NCBI RefSeq assembly: GCF_965638725.1
Contig: NC_134982.1
Span: forward strand, 75,158,155 to 75,222,154
Length of the DNA stretch: 64,000 nucleotides
Direction of reading: 5' to 3'
Source of the DNA: Aptenodytes patagonicus
Lineage: Eukaryota > Chordata > Aves > Sphenisciformes > Spheniscidae
The notes under the pieces are model-generated. The model did not search any database and was not told where the DNA came from. It saw only the letters and a program-made list of their open reading frames with translations. Below are positions 24,301 through 36,300 of this stretch, piece by piece; position 1 is the first letter of the stretch, and every line of letters begins with the position of its first letter. Made by a program: the position numbers and the translations under genes.

Positions 24301-25569
24301 GAAACCTTTTTCCTTCTTGTTAAATTAAAAATTATGCTGAGATGGTGAAACATAGACTGTCATTGATAGGAAGTAATATGTTACTTAGTTCCTCTGTTTC
24401 TGTAAGGACTTACTCATTTCAAGCTGAGACCAGTGTGGCTTGCTATGCCTCTGATGTGCTCAAATAAGAATGTAGCCTCTACTTTTAAAAAATTTTAATC
24501 CCATATGTGAGAATTTAGAAATGTTTTAAGGAGTTCCCGTATATCGAGCAGTCAGTGAATACCTTTCTTCAGGATTTTAGTTCCTTACAGTTAAAAGAAT
24601 AGGGCAAGTTTATTTCTTCCAGTTGGATTTGAAAGGGGAGTAGTGTTTTAGAGCATTTTTAGTAGCACATTTTCCCTGATCTTGATTCCTGGTCTTTGCA
24701 TACCTGTAAAGGTAGCACAGAAAGACATCCACTGGATGTCTTGCTTGTTAGGACCACAGAGGATGTTCCCAGTCTATGTATCAGTACATCGTACTGTCAG
24801 TTTTATTCCAGAGCAAAACGGGTATTTTGGTAACATTCTTATCCCTGAGCCACCAGTATGATACACCAATACAGAGCACCAGGACTTCCACACTCCATTC
24901 TCTACCGGGAAGAGGTGTTAGAAAGATTTCTCTTCCTGTCCTCCTATCTGTAGGAGGATAAAGACAAAGCAGCCCAAAATATGAGTGCTATCTCATACAG
25001 GCATGTTGCTCACCTCTATTGTCTAATCAGAGCCTACAAAGAATGTACTTTGTCCTCTCTTCAACAGTAAAGAGGCATAAACCATATGCGTTAGTATGCA
25101 GAGCAGGTTTTTGTACACGGTTGTGTCGTTTACCTCTGTCCTGGCATAGAGCTACGCTCTAACCGTTACCTCCTGCTTGGGCAAAACAGCAAGGAAGCTT
25201 CGTGGCAGCGTGTCCTTATTTACAAGGTTGTTCATGTGGTACTTCGGTTAAAGGAAGTAATTATCTCGCTTCTCAAAGCCATGCTGTTCATATGCATGTC
25301 CAGAGGTTTCCAACATGGAAGACTTCAATTAAAGTTCAGAAGTATGAAAAAAGGGCACAATCCTGACAATGACCATCGAGTAAGTCTGACTCCAGTTCTA
25401 ACTAAAAGAATAGAGGTACCCTGCAAGAACGTCTACCCTTCGATTAGCATAGGGCAGCTTTTCAAAGCAAAAGATTAGTGGAAAGAGAAATTTCTACTTA
25501 AACAGCACGGAATGGCAACTGGTAATTGTTCCCTTCTTTTAGATGTTCCTCTCTTTATTGTCATGTAGA
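24300..25569. other. Intergenic DNA between C9orf72 and the CR1 insertion
   Basis: AT-rich sequence with no recognised gene, RNA or repeat. Short open frames near 24776 and 25236 have no similarity known to me. Confidence 0.6.
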
Positions 25570-26133
25570 TGGTGGGAGGTCCCTGGCAACTGGAAAAGGG
25601 CCAACAAGACAATCTGGGGAACTGCAGGTTGACCAGTTTCACTCAGGTGCCTGGGAAAATCATGGCATGTGTCCTCTTGGAGCACGTGTCTTGCCACATG
25701 ATGGAGAAGAAGGTGATGGGGAGCTGTCAGCATAGCTTGACCAAGAGTAAATAGTGCTTCACCCACCTCATTGCTTTCCGTGATAAAATGACTGGATTTG
25801 TGGACAAGTGGAGAACAGGGGATATCATTTACATTGACTTCAGCAAGGCTTCCAGCACTCTCCCACAATGTCCTTGTAGCCAAGCTGGATGTTAGGCTCT
25901 GGGTGGGTGCCCCACCAGGGGGATAAATACCTGGTTGGGCAGTCAGGCTCAGAGGTGGTGGTCACTGGGTCGTATCTGCCTGGAGGCTGGTGCCCCGTGG
26001 GGTCCCCCAGGCTCTGCTCTGGGGCCTGTCCTGTTCAACATTTCTATCCGTGACATGGGAAGGTGACCAAGTGCACCCTGTCAGGTTTGCAGGTGACGCC
26101 AGTCCTGGGGGGAGCAGTTGATATGCACAAGGG
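25570..26133 (+). mobile_element. CR1 LINE fragment, reverse-transcriptase region (5' part, split by LTR)
   Basis: The + strand translates, with stops and frame changes, into CR1-like reverse transcriptase. Seen are GNCRLTSFTQVPGKIM then EHVSCHMMEKKVMGSCQHSL, the catalytic-region relic DIIYIDFSKA, and sequence resembling GVPQ-LLWGL and RFAGDA (compare the family's PQGSVLGP and FADD motifs). CR1 is the dominant avian LINE. The copy is 5'-truncated and decayed. It continues after the LTR at 26691, which shows the LTR inserted later. Confidence 0.85.
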
Positions 26134-26690
26134 TATCGTGGTTTAACCTCAGCTGGCAACTGAGCACCACACAGCTGTTTGCTCACGCCCCTCACCCTGG
26201 TGGGATGGGGGAGAGAATCGGAAAGGTAAAAGTGCAAAAATTTGTGGGTTGAGATAAGAACAGTTTAATAATTGAAACAAAATAAAGTAAAATAGTAATA
26301 ATAATAGAATATACAAAGCAAGTGATGCACAATGCAATTGCTCACCACCCGCCGTCTGATGCCCAGCTGGTCCCCGAGCAGCGGTCACCCCCCCTGGCCA
26401 ACTCCCCCCAGTTTATATACTGAGCATGACGTCACATGGTATGGAATAGCCCTTTGGCCAGTTGGGGTCAGCTGTCCTGGCTGTGCCCCCTCCCAGCTTC
26501 TTGTGCACCTCCAGCCTTCTCAGTCGGTAGAGCCTGGGAAGCTGAAAAGTCCTTGACTAGTGTAAGCACTGCTTAGCAACAACTAAAACATCGGTGCGTT
26601 GTCAACATTGTTCTCATCCTAAATCCAAACCACAGCACTGTACCAGCTACTAGGAAGAAAATTAACTCTATCCCAGCCGAAACCAGGACA
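26134..26690 (-). mobile_element. Solo LTR of an endogenous retrovirus, nested in CR1
   Basis: About 557 bp. Read on the minus strand it begins TGTCCTGGTTTCGGC and ends near TTAAACCACGATA, so one terminal base differs from the usual TG...CA ends. On the same strand it carries a CRE-like TGACGTCA (26427-26434) and a TATA box GTATATAAAC (26411-26420) in promoter order. An ATTAAA signal and a conserved CTCAACCCACAA segment lie further on. Flanks AAGGG (26129-26133) and GAGGG (26691-26695) look like a 5-bp target duplication with one mismatch. No internal retroviral genes are present. I recognise the family as common in birds but will not name it. Confidence 0.85.
26411..26434 (-). promoter_or_regulatory. 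LTR promoter core: CRE plus TATA box
   Basis: On the minus strand TGACGTCA is followed within a few bases by GTATATAAAC. The same pairing is preserved in the second LTR of the window. It is a U3 core promoter relic; present activity is unknown. Confidence 0.6.
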
Positions 26691-27070
26691 GAGGGCAGGG
26701 TGGCTGTCCAGAGGGACCTGGACTGGTAGGAGGAAAGGACAGGGCCCCCACGCACTTGGGGCAGGAGCAAAGGGCAGCCATGCCCTGGGCCGGCAGAGGC
26801 CTGGCAGCCATGCCAGTGAGACCAGGGGCAGCTCTGGGGAGAAGGCCCTGGGCCCTGGCGGGCAGCAAGGGCCAGAGAGGCTGGAGATAGGGGAAAGTTT
26901 TTCCCCATGAGAACAGCTGGGCAGGGCCGGGGCCCAGGGAGGTGGTGCTGTCTCCCTCCTTGGAGGGTTTCAAGCCCCCACAGGATAACCCCTTGAGCAA
27001 CTTGGTCTGACCCCATGGCTGAGCCTGCTCTGGAGACCTATTAAGGATCCTGCTGGCCCAAACTGTCCTG
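26691..27070 (+). mobile_element. CR1 LINE fragment, 3' part after the LTR
   Basis: It continues the CR1 copy interrupted at 26133. Recognisable + strand CR1 3' sequence includes CCCAGGGAGGTGGTG, then CCTCCTTGGAGGGTTTCAAG, then GAGCAACTTGGTCTGACC. The element has lost its terminal short repeats or is too diverged to show them. Confidence 0.75.
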
Positions 27071-27113
27071 CGGTGCTATGGTCTGGCAAGCAGGCTGCAG
27101 TCACTGTTGCTTA

Positions 27114-27262
27114 GAACCAGAGAACAGCCGAGGTGGGCAGTGACCTCTGGAAGGTAGTGGGTCCAATCCCCTGCTCGGACCTGGCCAACTTGCATCGACA
27201 TTGCCCATGGCATGTTCTGCTCAGTTCTGAGTATCTCCAATGGCACAGATAAAGCAGGGGCT
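27114..27262 (-). mobile_element. CR1 LINE 3'-end fragment, opposite orientation
   Basis: The + strand reads GACCTCTGGAAGG, then GGGTCCAATCCCCTGCTC, then GAGTATCTCCAA, which is the complement of the CR1 3' end. The fragment therefore lies on the minus strand, tail-to-tail with the + strand CR1 ending about 50 bp earlier. It is about 150 bp and heavily truncated. Confidence 0.7.
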
Positions 27263-27350
27263 GAATAAACTCCATTGTGAGAGCACAGGTGTGCAAAAGC
27301 TTAAAGGTGGCCCTGGATTCACCAGTGAAACTGTGGGTGTGCTAATATTT

Positions 27351-27378
27351 GGATTATATATAATATATATATAATATA
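27351..27378. repeat. AT dinucleotide-like repeat
   Basis: An alternating TATA/ATAT tract with one or two interruptions and self-complementary character, just downstream of the CR1 fragments. Confidence 0.7.
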
Positions 27379-30300
27379 GAGAGAAAAGTTTAGGTATCAG
27401 GACTATGATATCTACAGGGTCTAGGACACGTGTTAAAATTAATGGCAGCATATCCTTAACTTGAAACATGAGGGCTAATCAGGACTTTTTGTAGAAACAT
27501 CTATCTGTAGCAAGGAAGCAAAGACTTTTAAGAGAGAGGAATATAGACATATAAGCAAGGGTAATTAGGTAAAATCACTTAAGATGTTTTTGGCTGAGTG
27601 TCAAAGTAAAAGCTCGATGCTGTGAAGCAGTGATAGCTCAAAGGCAAACATCTGAAGCTTCATCCCTAACCTGTATCTAACAATAAGCCAAAATGTTTGA
27701 AAATGTACAACAGCCAAAAGCTAATTTGTGAAACTTTAAGTTCAATGCCAGCTTCTCTTCCATTTAGAAAATTGTCTCATTATAGTACAACAGAGTGTCT
27801 TTTCCAGCTTCAGTTAAATATGACTAACAGTTGCCAGACTTTTGGTTTTCAGTAGAAGCAGCAACATAAGAAATTACAGGTCAGGGAATACTGAAATTTA
27901 GTACTGCAGCCTATACATGCAGTAATTCAATATTTCTGCCAAAATGTTCAGTAGTGTAGCTGACCGATGAAACTGCAGTTTCAGCCTTCAGCATTCATCC
28001 ATAGGGATGCAAAGCAGTTTGTCCTTGATGAGATTTCTGTCTGTCTCAGGCTGCCTCTTCACTGGAGATTAATCCTGCATCACTCTGTCTCCTGCTGGCG
28101 TTCCCTGCCCTGTCTCTGTGACAGCACTATTTGGAAATAATTTCTGATAACCTAGATTCTGGAGGAAGGACCTTCTGGCATTTGGGGTTTTTTTTTAGTA
28201 GCCAAGGGCAGCTGCACAGACAAACCACACAAAGTACAAAGGACCTGGAAAATAAGTAATGACTAACTAACTTCATACCAGTTTTTGGCAGAGAATTGGG
28301 CACTGGCAGGCTGAGGAACGTTTTGGGTTCAGTCTGCTTTTAGCATTGTTACTGCCAAGGTCTGACACTTCCCCTTCAGGCTGGAGACTCGAGAGGTAGC
28401 TGATGCAAACTGATTAACATGTTTGTTGATTAATGATCACACTAGGAGGAAATGGGTAGGACAGCAAAATTCTCAGTGATCTAGGCAATCAGATAACTAT
28501 GCAGAGTATTAGGCTTGACTATGAAACTGTTAATGGTAGGTTTGAAGTCCAGTGAAACACATAAACGCGTAATCGCAATCAAATTACAATTCTGTTAGTG
28601 TGGAGGTGCAAATCAATTTCCTCTCACACCAAATCTGACAGACACAGACCTGATGGCAGGTTGGCCAAGGAGGGTCCCTCTGGCATCACAGTGGGCTGGG
28701 GCACACAGGCCAGCATCACTGCTGTCTGCAGGCGTTCGTGCTCCTGCTGCTGGAGGATTTGCCTTCCTTTTTTATCTGCCTGATTTCATACCTTACTCCC
28801 TATTTTTTCTTATTTTAAGCTGACTTTTTTGCCATCCTTGCATCTTCCTTCCCCCACCAAGCTCCTCTCAGCACCCCACACCTGATTGCTTTTCCCCATT
28901 GGTCCTAGTTTTGCTACATCTGTACCCAAATTTGGTATTTCTGATATTGTCACTTAGGCAATATTGGGCATATGTGGCTTTACCAACAACAAAGGTCGGT
29001 GTGAGTGGCTTTGCATCCCAAAATTCCCCTACTGTTGTTCACTTCAGCCTGGTTGGACTTACTTTACCTTTTTCAATTCCTAGACATCATTACTTTACCT
29101 TAGCCTCCATTCCCCTGCCTGGCTCCTATCAAGCATGAGCAGGTTCTTACCATATGCACCAACTGTTTACATACCAGGGCAGCAGAGTAACTTGTTTTTC
29201 ACACTTCTGCTGTGGGCTGCCGCAGGTACCCCATAGGACCTTGGCTGCTGTGGGGCCGTGTGCCCCACTGAACCTCTGGTATGCTGAGGCCAAGACAGTT
29301 GTGAGCTCCAGAACATGCAGGAAGCCGACCGAATGAAGCCATGAGGCACCTTTCGGTGCCAGGACCTCCAGGATGGGGAAACAGAGAGGTGCTAACAAGG
29401 CTCCTTACAGGGTAGAGGAGCATGGGGCAGTGGCACAGCACCTCACAAAACAAGCTTGTGGCTATGGTTCGGGGATCCACAATGCTAGCATGTCTTGACT
29501 GCAGTGGATTCATGGATGTTTCATTTCCTGTGACTCCATCAAATAAAGTTGCTCTTTTGACGCCAGCTGGTAGTTGCCATGGTGGCTCTGTAAAATGTGA
29601 ACTGTACTTTAGACGCTTTCACCATCCCACAAGTTGTCCACAAAAAGGCAGATATATTTCTGAATGTTTTTCAGCATAGTTGCAGCCCACATGACTGTAG
29701 CATCTGGCTGAGCTGTATTTACAGCTATCTGTATTTCAGGCAAAATTTTCACATAGATATAAAATGTATACAAATAAAATGTAAACTATGAAGATGTGAC
29801 AACAATATAGTAAAGCATTCCAGTCACTTTTCTGATAATGCATTTAAGAAAAAAAATGAACACCAAAAAATATTCATAGCTAATAGACTCCATTAACTTT
29901 CGGAATGTCTCTTTTCAAACTAATCACCCAGTTTTCATTCCCATTTTCACATATCTCAATAGGTTTCTTCGTCCATTTATGAACAAACCTATCACTCTGT
30001 CACATGTGAAAAGGAGTATCTGTCTGTTTGACTGGTCTTATGGATGTGGTGACAATGTGATGCCTTCAATTAGTTCCAGAGAAGTGCCAGCTTGTAAATG
30101 TGCTCATTGCAGAATAAAGTAGCCAAATCTATAGGACTAACTTTACACATTAGTGTCAGAGATATCTAGTTTTTTAATTATGGAGTTTTGTTAATCAAGA
30201 GTGTGTACACATAAAAAATTGTGCAGTGCTTGAGCGGATGGTTGTTTTGGTGGAGACAGCATTAAATGTTCCAGCATTTTATGTGGCTTTGTTATGCCTT

Positions 30301-33300
30301 CTCTGCTGGGAATTTTATCTGAGAGTGCAAATTCACAAACTGAATACCAGAGGTGCCTTTCATTTTGCTAAAAAGTTTCATTTTTTAGTCACATTTTTTT
30401 TGTTAATTTCTGATGCTTAGTAATGACACATATTACAAAACCAATGCATTGGGATAGATGCCAAAGGGTATGTGTGTTGGATTAAGCACGACCCTTCTAC
30501 AAAGGATAACATTTGGAAGTTGCAGCAATTTTGAGGCTAGCCTTGGGCAGCCAAGAGCTGCCAGAGTGATGCTGAAACCACAGGCTGCAATCAGAGAGAA
30601 ACCTGATAGCAACAGTTTCAAAACTGAACTTCAGCCCCGTTTGTGAAAGCTGCGGGCCAGTCCCCGCCTGTGCAAGGAGGCAGGTGCTCCTGGTGGTCTC
30701 GGCTGTTTGCTGAGCTTCCCACACCTGCTCTTGGTTCCAGGCAAGACTATGAAATGAGCTTAAAAAACAAAAAGGATGCTGGCATCTGGCACAGAGGAAC
30801 AGAAATTAAGTTGTTTTGCAGGAGACTGAAGAAAGAATCCAAGAGGCAACAGTTTGGTGCTCTGAGCCCCAGCCCAAAGGTGGCTTACCTGAGGAAGAGG
30901 AGCAGGACAGGAACCCAGATCGCTTCCCACCAGCCCCTGTTATTTGAATTCTGCCTTTTGGCTCTACAGCTCAGTGAGGGACAGAGAGGTTTTCCTATGA
31001 AGGGGGGAATCTCCCTATGGCCTTGCAACAGTTTAAATGGGGAAGAATTGAGTATTTTTCACTTGAGGCCATTTGTCTGAACTCCAAAGAGCCTGATTGT
31101 GCCGAGACTGAAAATATTTTTGCTTTTAAGCCCAAATAGGGCTACTTCTTTCCTGAAACACAAGCCAGTGTTATTCTGCTGTGTCTTCAGGCTGTGAAAA
31201 GGAGGCTTTTAGAATAACTTGGGTACCAGAGGTCACAAAGCCATCCTCTGCCCCGCTCAGTGCACAGAGACCTCTTGTGTATCTGTGGGCAGCTGCTGGA
31301 AACAGCTTTTCTGCAGTCAGTGGAGCCTGTGACCAAACCAGTCGAGAAGCAGCCGGTGGGATTTCAAATGCTCTCTGTTCGCAAAGAGAATTCACAGAAT
31401 ATTTTGAGGAAGAAGCTGGAAAGAACAGCACAATGACACAGCAAGAGCAAACCACGTGGTTATGGCTGTGCTGAAAGGGCAGCATTTACTCCAGTGCAAA
31501 CAAAGGATCTGGGTGGAAGGAGGAGGACTTGGAGTGGTTAGGCATGAAATTCTTCCCAAGTGGGAAGGTAAAAAAAAAGATCCATCCATGGAGGTCAGGG
31601 AAACTGAGCGAAAGCCTTCTTGGAAGGGGAGGATGAAGAATGAAAGGATGCTGGGGAGGGCAGAGCAGTGAGAGACCATCAGTGGCGTGCTGGGGAGTCC
31701 AGGGGTCGAAAGGTGCAAAGGGAGGCTAAGAATGTCAAAGCTGTGTGTGATAACCATAGCACTGAGATGAAAACCAGTGGATGCATTCACAGGACGCAGA
31801 ACAGCCTTAGTGGGTGTGTGGTTACTCAAATACAAGCCTGGTGTTCTGTTACATCATGTTAGAACTTGGTGAAATGATATGGGAGTGGTTTCATAGAGCA
31901 AAATAATTGGTTCTGAGGACCTGAAGTCCACACCGTACATGTTTCAGCACTTTCACTTCAGATGAGCTTTAGTTCCATCCCATACACTGACTGCTCACTA
32001 GCTGCTGGAGTGCCTCTTCCTATTCGGTTTAACGGGATGCAATCCATTTTATGCAGTCCATTAGGTAAGCCAAACCACAGTGAGGAGGGATGGATGACGA
32101 GGTGGATGATTTTAGGAGAGCATTCCTGGTGTGAACTGAAACACTGCTGCAGAGGTACCCTCTGACCAGGCAGCTGATCACAAGTAATGGGTATGAGTGT
32201 GCACATGAAACTAAAAGGGAAGAAGGATAACAGAAAGGAGAAAATGGGAAAAGAAAAAGGTGAAAAGGAAAGGGTAAATTATCCAGGAATCTCCAAAAGA
32301 AGAGGAGAAAGGAATACCAACAGGCCTTTATGTTCAAAGGTAGCATGGCATGGGGCAGAAATTAATCTGTTTTGAGATCTGTGCCTCTGGTTAGAAAAGT
32401 GGTCTGTTTTTATCATAAATGTATTTGAATTTTCAGCATTAAAAAAAAATCTGAGTGGCGGAAACCAAATAGATATTTGAATGATCATATTTACGTGCCA
32501 CTAGTTTTTTCCTCACATCTGGTTTGGATTACTACACTTTTATTTCTAGTGGCAGAAGGTTGTTGAAATGCATTTATCCGATTCCTTCCTCCTCTCTCCT
32601 CCCTCCCAGCTAACCACTGAATGCAGGCAACATTTTTATTTCTAGCAGAAAATTGATGCAGCATGCATCAAAAAAAGCAGGCAGAAACATGCCTCAGCAA
32701 ATATTTCTGTATGTGCTTTATTATGAGAAGAATTTTTAAAACTGTTATAATATATCTAAATGCTTGTAAAGACAAACAGCTTGATCAGAGGCTATTGAAG
32801 CGGGCTGAAAAACATCTATTGATATCAGCCATGGTATGGGGTTGTGGAAAAAGTTAGTATGTTTAAGTTTTTCACAATTTGTTTGAAACAGTCTACAGAA
32901 AGGAACTCATTACTATGTTCATTGCTGTAGGTTCCTGCATTTCCAATGCAGCCTGATTTAATTCCACTTCCACGTAGTTTTGCAGGGTTCCTCTCTAAGG
33001 GCTTTGTGTGCTGCAGCATCACCAGTTTTCAGAAGTTTGGCTTCTCATTAGAAAGATTCTGCAGTACAGAGAAGCAAGGCATCTTGGAGCCACCTCACGC
33101 TCGCTTGTGGGCAGAAATTGCAGAATGCTGACTATTCTGCATGTCAAATCTCGCCAATGGCTGCAGAAAAATAAAGCCATTATTAAAAACAGCATTGCTA
33201 TTTTTTTTCCAACAAAAACAAGAGCCATCTGGTTCTTACACTGTTTGAGACCCTGTCTATAAGGTTAAGCAGTGCAGACTTTGCTGACTTAAGGACAGAC

Positions 33301-36300
33301 TTCAGAACCAGGATATTTTTAGTGTTTCATGTTTGAAATCTGCTTTGCTCAGGGCTGCGGAGAGGCTGTAGGTGAGGGGAGGAAAGAGAAACAAGGGCAA
33401 GATCTATGCGTTTCCATGATTCCTGAGTCAGGAGAGAGCTAAATGCCATCCACCACAAGCTGGAAGGACATTGTTCACTTCATGGCAGCATCTCAGGGTT
33501 TCAGCTTGGTGTGCTGAGCATACATGAAAAACAGCTCTGGTGACTGTACAGTCAGCTGGATAGTGTGGGTTTCAGACAGCTTTTTGATGCTCTAGATTGT
33601 TAGCCTTTCTTTTCTTGTTGAGATTGCTCTGATGAGTACAAATGACTCTACAGGCAGGCGGCTGCAGAGATAAAAGGTGATGAGGTTTTTCCTCATTAAT
33701 CAGTGTTAAGTGATTGTGGTGAGCCACTTGAAGCCAGCTAAAGATGGTCCAGGACAGGAATTATTCAAGGTCTGCTATGTTTTAATAGTGGTTTGCTTTA
33801 ATAAGTGATTTCTCTGAAGGAGACATTTTGTTTGCTGTTAAGTTTTCTTGGGAGTGTATGATAACTGCTCCTAATAGTGTTCTGGGTCAAAGGGTGGCAG
33901 AAAAAGCTTTTCAAAGTAGAAAATTTTAGTTAACAAAACAGCTGGTTTTTGTCCCAAGTGTAGACATGTCCCAAAGTCAGTTTGAGCCAAGTCATGGCTT
34001 GTCAGTAAGAAAGCTAGGCTTTGCTCTAGAAGGCTTATCTACAGCACAGTATTTCATATCCTTGATGATGCAAACATGTCATTAATGATCAGCTAATGAC
34101 AGGATTGCTCATTTGGACACCCAAAACCAGCAATGAAACCCTGTGGTGTTTTCATAACACTGATCTTCATTCAGTTAGTGAGGGCAAAAAAGACCAGCCT
34201 AAGTTCTTCCCTGGCCTTCTCCCTTGCAGTTAAGCCCCTCTGTTAAGCACAGAGTCTTGCTGGCTGCGTAGCAAAAGTGGTCACACAGTCACTCTTGAAT
34301 CTTTCTGATGCGAGGTGACATGTATATTTCTGATATCCAGCTTCTCTGCTCCCTTTTCTGGCCATAGTGGTTTTCAGGAGGAAGGGAAGGGCAAACAGAA
34401 GCAGAAGTGGAAGCAGAAGGTAAAGGAGAAAGTAAACAAAGCTCTTACTAATTACCTTCCTGGAAATCTGCCATATAACTAGTTTTCATTAAGGCACTTA
34501 GAAACAGTGAGATGGGAACTGTAAATCATTGTAAGTTTTTGTAAAACAATTACTAACCAAAAAAAAAAAAAAATCAGCACGTGAACAAAAAGAAAACAAA
34601 TACAACAGAATCCTGATTTTTTTTTTTTGAGTGATTCAGTTGCCTGTATATGCAACTAAACAAAACCAGAAAAACAATTCTTTGTAAAAGCTGTTTCAGT
34701 TGAGATTACTTTGTTTGCCCTTCACTATTTATACAGCAAGTGCTGAACTGTGAAAGTTGTAATGGAAGTAACTTCTCTTAAGCTTTTTACTCTTTCATTT
34801 CAAAGCCTGCAAGGACATTTTTGACACTCTGTGTTATATTGTTTTTACAAGGAGTGTTACGGCCTGTTAAAGTGGCAGTCCCACTTGCTGAAGAACCAAA
34901 CTGACAAACTGAAATTTCTCTGTTCTTTAATCTCTGTCATTCAGAATCCTCGCATGTTTCTGCATGCAGTTTACTATACCCTTGGACCCCATTCAGATAC
35001 AATGATCATAGAACTAACTGGACTGGAGCAGTCCTGATGGAACATCTCTCACTTCAAGTAATTTATGAAAGTTATTTAGTGAATATAAAATCAGAAACAC
35101 CCCAAAATGACATACACCTGGAAAAATATACCAAGAAAACTTTGTCTCTGGTGTAATACAAGAGTGAATTCCAATATTTTCAGACTAGGATTCAGCTCTT
35201 CCTTTGGTTCCTCCTTCTCTGTAGAAGGTAGAGTTGGGATTTCACTGTCTGGATCCTGGTTTGTGTGAATGGACATCACTTTCAGGGTGTTTCAGATACC
35301 TCTTCTGTCTCTTTACTTTGGAGGTACCTGTAAAGAATGTTTTGTCACAAGCTAGCTCACCTCAAGATCTTCATTAGACAATAAAGACCCCACTGAATTT
35401 ATGGTTTGATTAGATTTAAAAGACCCATCTCTTTGGACCCAGCAGATTCAGAGAGGCTCAAGGAACCATGCATGAATCTGAAAATCATGATGGAATTTGG
35501 TGAGCAAAACCAGTGGTCCCATACTGACTTCCTAGAAACTAAAACTGTGAGACTGTAATCCATGATGGCAGGAACAGGAACATTTTCCATCAATATAGTA
35601 AAAAATGGCAATACAAGTATGTGTGATTAAAAATGCATATGGAATTTATACATAGGGAGACTTTGGGGCTGACACCAATGTTTTTTCTCTTCAGCTTCAA
35701 ATCTTTTTTCCAGAGTATAAAGTCTCTGACTCAGAGGCCACTGGGGGTTTCCAGTACCAGAAAGGACCATCTTTTTTGTGTCATGTGCCTACGGATGGAA
35801 GGAATTAAAGCATTACCACATTCTCTACCTTACTGTGCATGTACTCCACAGTCAGCAAGGACAGAGTAGTGTGGATGGAGCTTTCTCAGTTAAGGTGCAA
35901 AAAGGCACTGGGAACTGCAACTTGAGTTTTGTTGTTCACTTTCCTTTTATGTTCAGTGTGATTTGATGTCCTTCCCATTAGACTGATGTAAAAGGTTGTT
36001 TGGCCATCTGGATATGGATAACCAGTGATTAGTTTATGTAGTCTGGGAATGCATTTACATAAACATTGGTAATTTAGTCACCCTGAAACCAAATTAAAGT
36101 GTCTGGACAGGGCTTCACACTCAGGTCTGTAGAATCCCACTGGAGTTACACCAAGAAGATTTCTGCATGCAGGCAGGGTCCACTTATGCACATTTTATTT
36201 CATTTATTCAAACCTTTCTGCTTTTCCTTAGAGAATTATATTTCCTAGGCAAATTGTACCACTGCAGATAATCCACAGGGATGTCTAGACTAGCTCTGTA

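Noticed and set aside
26573..27016. 147-codon antisense open frame
   Set aside because: It crosses the junction of the solo LTR and the CR1 3' part, so it is repeat-derived.
30643..31080. 145-codon open frame in intergenic DNA
   Set aside because: No recognised domain, no promoter or splice context; length is possible by chance in this composition.
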